Below, piece by piece: positions 56,829 through 62,821 of a stretch of DNA of 64,000 nucleotides. The position numbers were made by a program, and so were the translations under genes. How positions within the stretch are numbered: position 1 is the stretch's first letter; each line of letters starts with the position of its first letter. This stretch comes from CAVQEK01 sp964596645 (lineage in GTDB: Bacteria; Bacteroidota; Bacteroidia; Cytophagales; Cyclobacteriaceae). A model generated the notes under the pieces. The model did no database searches. It worked only from the letters and a program-made list of their open reading frames with translations, and was not told where the DNA came from. The stretch is from assembly GCA_964596645.1 (NCBI GenBank), contig CAZQVB010000013.1, forward strand, positions 57,153 through 121,152. The letters run 5' to 3'.

Positions 56829-57853
56829 AAGATGAAGAACAAATCCGTCTTCATATCAGGAAATACCAAACTCTGATCACTGGGTATATGAAGATCATCC
56901 TCTATGACTTTATACCCGTGGAGGAAAGGAACTCCCTTTTTCAAATTTCAGACAATTATACTACGAATGATATTTTCAAGATAATCTATCAAGCCTTGGA
57001 GGACATATTGATTTACCTGGAAAAGTCCTTTGGCAATTATCTTGATACTTATCTACCAGTACCTTACCAAAGCCGTTTGATGGTGGCTATGAAACATGCT
57101 GAGAAATTGGCAGAAATAATTAGCCACTTAGAATGGGCCAGATTGGATTACCAACTTCATGAGATAGTAACGCTACCATTTGACCAGTTGGGTAGATTGG
57201 AGCCTTTGGCTTTTACCTACCACAGCCACACCTATCATGAAGATTATCTTCTGGCATTTTACCGGACAACTCAGGAGGATGAGCCACTCAATGATAAGAA
57301 GGTGTTCCTGACCCTTTGGCGGATGAATTTTAATGCATTGAAATTCTTTAATTACCTGACGTATCAAATCCATGAAAAATTAAAAGAAAAGAAAACCCCG
57401 ACAGAGAAAATTGAACTGCTGTATTACTATCAGAAGTTATGTAAGCAATTACCTGTGAAAACCCAATTGAGCTATAACCCAAATTTACTTCCTCTAAAAG
57501 ACCAAATGTCTATTTGGCTACAAGAAGAGATCAATTTTCAGAAAAGAAAATTGAAGTATGCCACTTCACTTTCCGGTTTGCAAGCTATTGATGATAAAAC
57601 CCTGGTAAAAATGTCAGTACCTCAGCTTTCATTATTTGTAAGGGCATTTTTTGAAACCGGCCTGGTAGATGGTACCCGTCAAGAACTAATGGCCTTTGTT
57701 TGCCGGCATTACCGTACGGATCAGCAGGAAAACATATCGGTCGGTAGCCTAAAAGGGAAATACTACAAAGTGGATACTGGAACCAAACGAGCGGTTGGCC
57801 GCATGATGAAAAAAATGCTGGCACATATTGAAGGTGCTGGAAAGAACTATTAA
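56825..57853 (+). CDS. RteC-like element protein (tentative)
   Basis: 342 residues starting at TTG 56825, overlapping the previous stop; an in-frame ATG follows at 56888 if the TTG is not used. No signal or membrane helix. The C-terminal 100 residues (MSVPQLSLFVRAFFETGLVDGTRQELMAFVCRHY, then ISVGSLKGKYYKVDTGTKRAVGRMMKKML) resemble the C-terminal winged-helix part of RteC proteins, which control excision of Bacteroides conjugative transposons. The N-terminal 250 residues are helical and unassigned. Moderate to low certainty. Confidence 0.55.
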   Translation: MKDEEQIRLHIRKYQTLITGYMKIILYDFIPVEERNSLFQISDNYTTNDIFKIIYQALEDILIYLEKSFGNYLDTYLPVPYQSRLMVAMKHAEKLAEIISHLEWARLDYQLHEIVTLPFDQLGRLEPLAFTYHSHTYHEDYLLAFYRTTQEDEPLNDKKVFLTLWRMNFNALKFFNYLTYQIHEKLKEKKTPTEKIELLYYYQKLCKQLPVKTQLSYNPNLLPLKDQMSIWLQEEINFQKRKLKYATSLSGLQAIDDKTLVKMSVPQLSLFVRAFFETGLVDGTRQELMAFVCRHYRTDQQENISVGSLKGKYYKVDTGTKRAVGRMMKKMLAHIEGAGKNY

Positions 57854-58107
57854 AACTCATCCCTTTCCCGCAGCAGGTCAATGCACCCATGATCATCCAG
57901 CAAACTTAGCAAGCTCTGTAAACAACGATAGCCAAACCCCTCGGTTTTTAAGAGATCCGGAGCACTGAATTCTAGCATTTCCTTTAAGTTTTTAAACTCC
58001 ATTTGCCGCATAAAAGCAGACAATTCCTCTATAATGGGCAGTTCATTTGCCGGAATATATAAAATTAGGGGGTCCCCAGGGGGTGACTTTTTCATATTAC
58101 AAAACAA
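57850..58107 (-). CDS. Small protein with RNA-polymerase alpha C-terminal-like helix-hairpin fold (tentative)
   Basis: 85 residues (or 81 from ATG 58095). The stretch FKNLKEMLEFSAPDLLKTEGFGYRCLQSLLSLLDDHGCIDLL resembles the helix-hairpin-helix repeat of the RpoA C-terminal domain (sxxdLLxxxgxGxksl). It is convergent with the preceding gene, overlapping by 4 bases. Function unknown; similar small proteins occur in Bacteroidota elements. Confidence 0.5.
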   Translation of the reverse strand: MFCNMKKSPPGDPLILYIPANELPIIEELSAFMRQMEFKNLKEMLEFSAPDLLKTEGFGYRCLQSLLSLLDDHGCIDLLRERDEF

Positions 58108-58294
58108 GCTTTATACCCATAAAACGAATATAGCACCTCATTTTTGAAGTGTCAACGAAAAAAGTTTGAAATAATTTACTTTATAAACAATTGAATTACA
58201 GATACTTAACAGGAATTAGAGGGGTACCTAAGATCGGTGAAGGACTGTTTTCGCATTAAAATAACCCGTCACTTTACAGTCAGAAAGGAAATTG

Positions 58295-58495
58295 ATGGCT
58301 GTACCGACTCAAATATCTAACAATCAGCAAAATTCTCAGATCAGTTCGCGATGGTTTTTAGCTGATAGCCTGATCAAGGTTTTACCTAAGAAATTAGATC
58401 GTAGAAAGTTCTTTGGTTTCGCCAGGGATAGCCATCAATACTTTTCTCGGAGAGAGCTACTCTCTGTAATTGAGCAACATTTAACTGAAAAGTGA
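58295..58495 (+). CDS. Small hypothetical element protein
   Basis: 66 residues from ATG 58295. The sequence FLADSLIKVLPKKLDRRKFFGFARDSHQYFSRRELLSVIEQHL is basic and helical. Its stop overlaps the ATG of the next gene (TGATG), so it is coupled to the excisionase-like protein. Confidence 0.55.
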   Translation: MAVPTQISNNQQNSQISSRWFLADSLIKVLPKKLDRRKFFGFARDSHQYFSRRELLSVIEQHLTEK

Positions 58496-58788
58496 TGGAA
58501 ATAATTGTCTTTGAAAAAGAGGCTTATCAGCGCATGCACCGTGAGCTGATGGGCATGTTTAAACAGGCATTAAAGGAAGCCAAGGAGGAAGCCCTGGCCA
58601 ATGCCGACCCTGCCAATGACTGGCTCTCTACTGAAGAGGCCAAGAAGCTATTGGGCATCCGAAGCAAAACCAAGCTTCAGGAGCTACGGGATATAGAAGC
58701 CATCAAATTTACCAAGCATGGCCGGATCATCCGCTACTCCAAGAAAAGCATTCTGGAATACCTTGACAGAAATGTGCCTACTTACTAA
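58495..58788 (+). CDS. Excisionase-like helix-turn-helix protein (HTH_17)
   Basis: 97 residues. An N-terminal helix (YQRMHRELMGMFKQALKEAKEEAL) precedes a MerR/Xis-type winged helix: WLSTEEAKKLLGIRSKTKLQELRDIEAIKFTKHGRIIRYSKKSILEYLDR. Proteins of this family on Bacteroidota elements act in excision or as DNA-bending factors. Coupled to the previous small gene. Confidence 0.8.
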   Translation: MEIIVFEKEAYQRMHRELMGMFKQALKEAKEEALANADPANDWLSTEEAKKLLGIRSKTKLQELRDIEAIKFTKHGRIIRYSKKSILEYLDRNVPTY

Positions 58789-58805
58789 TTGTAAACCCTG
58801 TAAAC

Positions 58806-59012
58806 ATGGCTTCATTACAAGAACAGATCAATTTTATACAGAAAGAGCATGACCGGTGTAAACTTGTTTACAACTTTCTGCTGAAAGAATTCGGGGAGAA
58901 AAACATCCCCTTGTTGGATAAAGAAGTTTGCGAGCAAATTCGCTTTTCTAAAGCGATCATCACCTCTCTGGAAGAACTCAAAAACCTTAGACATCATGAC
59001 AACAAAAGATAA
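58806..59012 (+). CDS. Small hypothetical protein
   Basis: 68 residues, helical (LQEQINFIQKEHDRCKLVYNFLLKEFGEKN). It overlaps the next gene by 17 bases and is therefore probably part of the same transcript. No family recognised. Confidence 0.5.
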   Translation: MASLQEQINFIQKEHDRCKLVYNFLLKEFGEKNIPLLDKEVCEQIRFSKAIITSLEELKNLRHHDNKR

Positions 59013-60261
59013 GCCCAATAATCAAAGGTTTCATTTTGACTTTGGTGAAGTCTTCAGCAAGACCAAAAGCTTTATTGATACATATAACAACGGGCAAACC
59101 CAACTCACCCAAAAACTTAATGCCAACCAGCGGGCTACTGCAGAGCTGATGATTCGACTTTACCTCAAACAACTCAACAAAGCGGCCCAGTTGGATACCC
59201 TTGATCCTGACAACCTGCCTGGCTTCAACACCTACAATGAGAGTCTGGCCAAATGCAAGGGCTGCACGAAACGCACCATCATCAATCACCGGGAGCGATT
59301 AGTGAATGCAGGCTTCATCGCTAAAGAACAACATTGTGGCAAAGGAGGTGTAGAAATCTGGCTCAATCCGGTTGTCCTGGGCATGGCCAAGTTATCTACC
59401 AACTATGGGGATAACGTGGTGAAAATCGGAGATGTAGCCTCTCTTTTTTATGAAAAAGCGAAAAATTTTCACCCTTTAGTTCATGAACAACAAGAACAAT
59501 TAAATAATAATAGCAAGGTGGATAAGTCAGGAACTGAAATAAACGGAGTTCCCTACGGTCACGAGAGTGGCAAAGCCACAAGAACAGGACATGAACAAGA
59601 CAAGAACACGGAGGAAAATGCTAACCCTGCCTCAGAAAGGCAAGTAAAAGCTCCTGAAAGGCATTGTAAAGCTGAAAATCAGGAACAAAAGCTGGGGGCG
59701 GGGCGCATTTTCTTACTTTCACTCATCCGCCAATTTTGGGATTATGCCCGAAAAGTGCTTTATCCGGATTTAATTCTCTCAGAACCTGAGGAGAAAGAAA
59801 TCCTCAACCTGATCTGGGAGTCAGTTTACGGCAGGCTTCAATGGAATGCTACTGAAAAAGATTGGCTCAAGTACCAGGATACAGCTTTCAACCGGATCAA
59901 CATGGTAGCACGATGGCTAACCAGAAGCCCGGGCCACTGGATTCCCAAACCCCATATCTACTTCCATCCCAACAACGAGCGGAACGGCTTCATTAAGACC
60001 TGGCAATGGTATGTAAAGCAGGAAACACTCAAAATTGAAATCAGAAACCAGCTGCTGCTCCAACAGGTCAAAGCGGAATGGCAGCAACATGAGCAGAACA
60101 AAGGCCGCTTCCGGGAAAAAACACGTTTACAGCTCTTCAGGATCCAGCAGAAAAGGCTGGCCGGATACCGGGATGAATCCCTGAATCAGGCATATCAGCA
60201 ATGTTTACAACGCTGTTTACATCTGCAAAACCTGAAGCCTAAACAACAAGCCCATGCTTAG
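58996..60261 (+). CDS. Putative replication-initiation or HTH plasmid-type protein
   Basis: 421 residues. The N-terminal third resembles a winged-helix primary module used by replication initiators: ANQRATAELMIRLYLKQLNKAAQ, then CKGCTKRTIINHRERLVNAGFIAKEQHCGKGGVEIWLNP, which reads like a recognition helix plus wing. A hydrophilic linker (about 165-235, rich in E, N, K) follows and the C-terminal half is aromatic and helical (FWDYARKVLYPDLILSEPEEKEIL...). The exact family is not recognised; DNA binding is inferred. The stop overlaps the next ATG by 8 bases. Confidence 0.55.
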   Translation: MTTKDKPNNQRFHFDFGEVFSKTKSFIDTYNNGQTQLTQKLNANQRATAELMIRLYLKQLNKAAQLDTLDPDNLPGFNTYNESLAKCKGCTKRTIINHRERLVNAGFIAKEQHCGKGGVEIWLNPVVLGMAKLSTNYGDNVVKIGDVASLFYEKAKNFHPLVHEQQEQLNNNSKVDKSGTEINGVPYGHESGKATRTGHEQDKNTEENANPASERQVKAPERHCKAENQEQKLGAGRIFLLSLIRQFWDYARKVLYPDLILSEPEEKEILNLIWESVYGRLQWNATEKDWLKYQDTAFNRINMVARWLTRSPGHWIPKPHIYFHPNNERNGFIKTWQWYVKQETLKIEIRNQLLLQQVKAEWQQHEQNKGRFREKTRLQLFRIQQKRLAGYRDESLNQAYQQCLQRCLHLQNLKPKQQAHA

Positions 60262-60505
60262 TGAACGCATGCAACGGGAGGCTTTGTCCAAATGTATCGT
60301 CTGGTTCTATGATGGCAATACCCGCACTTTTTATTCCCTGGATAAAACGCACAAAAGAGCAAGGCCAAACCAGTCGTTAGGCATCCGAAGGCTGGAAAAA
60401 ATGCTTATGGAAACTTTTAAAGGCCAGTGGGAAACAGCGATTATTTATGAGAACAAGCCTAATGGTAATGAGCTGGCGAGATTTAAAAGAGGTGCAAGAG
60501 TTTAG
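60254..60505 (+). CDS. Small hypothetical protein
   Basis: 83 residues, basic and soluble: CIVWFYDGNTRTFYSLDKTHKRARPNQSLGIRRLEKMLMETFKGQWETAIIYENKPNGNELARFKRG. It starts inside the end of the preceding gene (8-base overlap), so it is coupled to it. No family recognised; a nucleic-acid-binding role is only suggested by its basic character. Confidence 0.55.
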   Translation: MLSERMQREALSKCIVWFYDGNTRTFYSLDKTHKRARPNQSLGIRRLEKMLMETFKGQWETAIIYENKPNGNELARFKRGARV

Positions 60506-60561
60506 CTAAAGCTGGCATCACTGGACCGACTGTTGATGTGGTGTGAGAAACCTTGAAAATA

Positions 60562-61119
60562 ATGGAAGAAAATAATAAAATTGGAGCATTTGAGCGATTT
60601 GAGGCTTTTCTCTATTCCCGAAAGTTTATCTTTATCGTAGTGATATCCGGTACCATTCCCATGGTTATGCACTCCCATCAGTTGTTTTATACTGTGTCGC
60701 CCTTTGAAGGTAATGATCTTTGGAAGAACATTTACGCACTGTTTTATGCAATAAGTTTTGACCTGACCATTCTTGTGTTCACCATTCATGTGATCAAGCG
60801 AAAACCTGCTCTTTATGCCATCTTTGTTTTTATCATCAACCTCTTGTATTACAATCCATTCACATTTTTGAATCCTGAACTGATTACCGGATTCACCAAA
60901 GTATTTCTAGCTGGGGTGCTGGCGTTTACAGGCTATAGCTATGCTGAACTGTTTGTGGATAAAATCGCTGAAAACAAGCGCTCGGTAAGAAAAAAGTCCG
61001 TTTACAATTCTGTAAACAATGGTGTAAACGACCAAAGTAAACAAGATTTCCTATGTAAAGAATGCGGAAAGGGCTTTCATTCTGTAAAAGCATTGAATGG
61101 GCATATGAAGGTGCATTAA
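60562..61119 (+). CDS. Four-helix membrane protein with C-terminal C2H2 zinc finger
   Basis: 185 residues from ATG 60562. Four hydrophobic segments (about 21-42, 56-78, 83-103 and 107-129) are followed by a basic linker (KNKRSVRKKSVYNSV region) and a perfect classical zinc finger at about 163-185: F-x-C-x2-C-x3-F-x5-L-x2-H-x3-H, as FLCKECGKGF...ALNGHMKVH. This eukaryotic-type C2H2 consensus at the end of a bacterial membrane protein is unusual. It may tether DNA or RNA to the membrane, or bind a protein partner; that is inference. It lies just before the mercury-type operon. Confidence 0.75.
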   Translation: MEENNKIGAFERFEAFLYSRKFIFIVVISGTIPMVMHSHQLFYTVSPFEGNDLWKNIYALFYAISFDLTILVFTIHVIKRKPALYAIFVFIINLLYYNPFTFLNPELITGFTKVFLAGVLAFTGYSYAELFVDKIAENKRSVRKKSVYNSVNNGVNDQSKQDFLCKECGKGFHSVKALNGHMKVH

Positions 61120-61146
61120 ATTCATTTTTTTTCGAAATTCACTTTA

Positions 61147-61206
61147 TTTAAGCATTTGCTTAAACCTTTATTTTCTTATCTTCGTTATTTAAGTAGTTGC
61201 TTAAAT
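61147..61206 (+). promoter_or_regulatory. ArsR-controlled promoter with two palindromic operators
   Basis: Two palindromes, TTTAAGCATTTGCTTAAA (61147-61164) and ATTTAAGTAGTTGCTTAAAT (61187-61206), 40 bases apart, flank a Bacteroidota promoter: TTTG (61155-61158), 18-base spacer, TATCTTCG (61177-61184, consensus TAnnTTTG with one mismatch). One operator covers the -33 element, the other the start region, 11 bases before the regulator ATG. Binding of the ArsR protein would block transcription. Confidence 0.75.
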
Positions 61207-61217
61207 AATAAAGAAGT

Positions 61218-61592
61218 ATGAGTAAATCGTGTATCCGGGTTTTTGCAGATGTTGAGCAGATCAAACAGTGCAAAGAAGAAATTAACAAAGTAACACCATC
61301 AATAGCTACCGTAGCTAAGGCATTGAGCCTGTCGGGCAATGAAGTCCGCTTAAAAATTCTCTATCTGCTCAGCAAGGAAACCAAACTTTGTCCCTGTGAC
61401 CTGAGTGACATTTTGGAAATGACTGTGCCTGCTATTTCCCAACATCTGAAGAAACTGAGAGAAGGAGGTATTGTAACCAGTGATAAGGTGGGGCAAACGG
61501 TTTTCTACATACTGGTCGAAGAGAATATACAGGTGATCAGACCTGTGTTAGATAATCTACTTAATGACAGTAAAAAGGAACCAGTATCATGA
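61218..61592 (+). CDS. ArsR/SmtB-family metal-responsive repressor
   Basis: A 124-residue winged-helix repressor that should autoregulate the operon. The winged helix is NEVRLKILYLLSKETKLCPCDLSDILEMTVPAISQHLKKLREGGIVTSDKVGQTVFYIL. C58 and C60 in the CPCDLSDIL stretch (alpha-3 C-x-C pair) resemble metal-binding cysteines of ArsR/CadC-type sensors; C5 and C18 near the N terminus may complete the site. The following ATG overlaps its stop (ATGA). Mercury operons usually use MerR; an ArsR-type regulator instead is typical of Bacteroidota versions. Confidence 0.9.
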   Translation: MSKSCIRVFADVEQIKQCKEEINKVTPSIATVAKALSLSGNEVRLKILYLLSKETKLCPCDLSDILEMTVPAISQHLKKLREGGIVTSDKVGQTVFYILVEENIQVIRPVLDNLLNDSKKEPVS

Positions 61593-62263
61593 GCAATTCA
61601 AATCAATCAAACACATCATCCAAAAGTATAGGAGCTGGTTTGTTGGTAGCCTTTACTGCATCCCTTTGTTGCATCACCCCCGTTTTTGCCACGTTGGCAG
61701 GGATTGGAGGCATTGCTTCGTCCATTTCATGGATGGAACCTTTCAGACCTTATTTAATAGGCCTTACAGTTTTGGTATTGGGGTTTGCTTGGTATCAGAA
61801 ATTAAAACCCAGGACAAAGGAGGAAATCGATTGTGCCTGTGAACCTGCCCGTCCGGCAGGCGGGGACGATGAGCGTCCTTCCTTTTGGCAGTCTAAGAAG
61901 TTTCTGGGAATCGTTACCGTCTTTGCGGTATTGATGCTTGCATTTCCGACTTATTCCGGCATCTTTTTCCCGGACAATAGCAATACATCCAATGTTATTG
62001 TGGTCAAAGAAAATGATATTCTGAATGCTGAGCTTAGTATCAAAGGCATGACCTGCACTGGGTGTGAGCATAGCGTGAATGCAGCGCTTAATAATACTGA
62101 AGGCGTTCTCGAAGCTTCTTCATCCTACGAAAGTGGTATTGCTTTGGTAAAGTTTGATCAATCAAAAGTATCTGTTGAGCAATTGGCAACTGCGGTGGAG
62201 GAAGCCACTGGCTATAAAGTCACTGGCAAGAAAATTATAAAAGAAGAAACCTTAAATCAATAG
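61589..62263 (+). CDS. merTP: MerT-MerP fusion: mercuric-ion transporter with C-terminal heavy-metal domain
   Basis: A 224-residue inner-membrane protein. The MerT part (1-130) has a vicinal cysteine pair in the first helix (TASLCCITPVFATLAGIGGIASSISW), a second helix (YLIGLTVLVLGFAWYQKL), a cytoplasmic C-x-C (IDCACEPARPAGG) and a third helix (FLGIVTVFAVLMLAFPTYS). The C-terminal part (about 150-215) is an HMA/MerP domain with MTCTGCEHSV. A palindromic repeat (61844-61865) inserts PARPAGGD in the loop. It would bring Hg(II) into the cytoplasm for reduction. Confidence 0.88.
   Translation: MSNSNQSNTSSKSIGAGLLVAFTASLCCITPVFATLAGIGGIASSISWMEPFRPYLIGLTVLVLGFAWYQKLKPRTKEEIDCACEPARPAGGDDERPSFWQSKKFLGIVTVFAVLMLAFPTYSGIFFPDNSNTSNVIVVKENDILNAELSIKGMTCTGCEHSVNAALNNTEGVLEASSSYESGIALVKFDQSKVSVEQLATAVEEATGYKVTGKKIIKEETLNQ
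61844..61865. repeat. Small palindromic repeat inside the merT reading frame
   Basis: CCTGCC and GGCAGG half sites around CGTCC, followed by CGGGG. It stays in frame and codes for PARPAGGD. Similar GC-rich palindromes inserted in genes are known from Bacteroidota genomes. Confidence 0.5.
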
Positions 62264-62267
62264 AAAA

Positions 62268-62600
62268 ATGAAACCCATAATTTTCAGCCTAGCATTCATC
62301 TTCTTGCTTGCAGGACATGGAATGGCACAAACTGCTGATCCTCAAAAAACAGTCAAAACTATTCAGAAAAGTGAGACAGTTAAGCTCAAAGTCACCGGGC
62401 TCACCTGTGCCGGTTGTGCCAGTCATCTCTATAAGGTTTTGAAAGAAACAAAAGGGGTGGTTGACAACTCAGTGCAATATCCCGGAGATATAGCTGTAGT
62501 GGATTATGACCCCAAACAAACCCAACCTGAACAGCTTATTGCAGCAATTGAAGAAAAAACAACCTATAAAGCAGAAGTACTAAAACCTAAAATCGATTAA
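62268..62600 (+). CDS. merP: Periplasmic mercury-binding protein MerP-like
   Basis: A 110-residue secreted protein: signal peptide 1-20 (MKPIIFSLAFIFLLAGHGMAQ), a short linker, then an HMA domain (about 38-105) with the metal site GLTCAGCASHL and the ferredoxin-like pattern YDPKQTQPEQLIAAIEEKTTYKAEV. It would scavenge Hg(II) in the periplasm and hand it to the MerT cysteines. It is separated by 4 bases from merTP. Confidence 0.88.
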   Translation: MKPIIFSLAFIFLLAGHGMAQTADPQKTVKTIQKSETVKLKVTGLTCAGCASHLYKVLKETKGVVDNSVQYPGDIAVVDYDPKQTQPEQLIAAIEEKTTYKAEVLKPKID

Positions 62601-62602
62601 TA

Positions 62603-62821
62603 ATGGAAAAAGAGATCGTATTACAATCCACCATTACCTGCCCAAACTGTGGACATCAAAAAGAAGAAACTATGCCAACGGATGCATGCCAGTACTTCTA
62701 TGAATGTGAAAGCTGCCAGGAAGTATTAAAGCCAAAACAAGGTGATTGCTGCGTGTATTGCAGCTATGGAACAAATGCCTGTCCTCCCATTCAGGAAGGT
62801 GGTAAAAACAATTGCTGCTGA
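62603..62821 (+). CDS. GDCCVxC-domain protein
   Basis: A 72-residue cysteine-rich cytoplasmic protein with the signature GDCCVYCSYGTNACPP near residue 45, after an N-terminal zinc-ribbon-like pair (TCPNCGHQ and CESCQ) and a C-terminal CC. The family is found in mercury and related resistance operons; a mercury-binding or MerB/MerE-like role is inferred, not proven. Its TGA overlaps the next ATG. Confidence 0.88.
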   Translation: MEKEIVLQSTITCPNCGHQKEETMPTDACQYFYECESCQEVLKPKQGDCCVYCSYGTNACPPIQEGGKNNCC

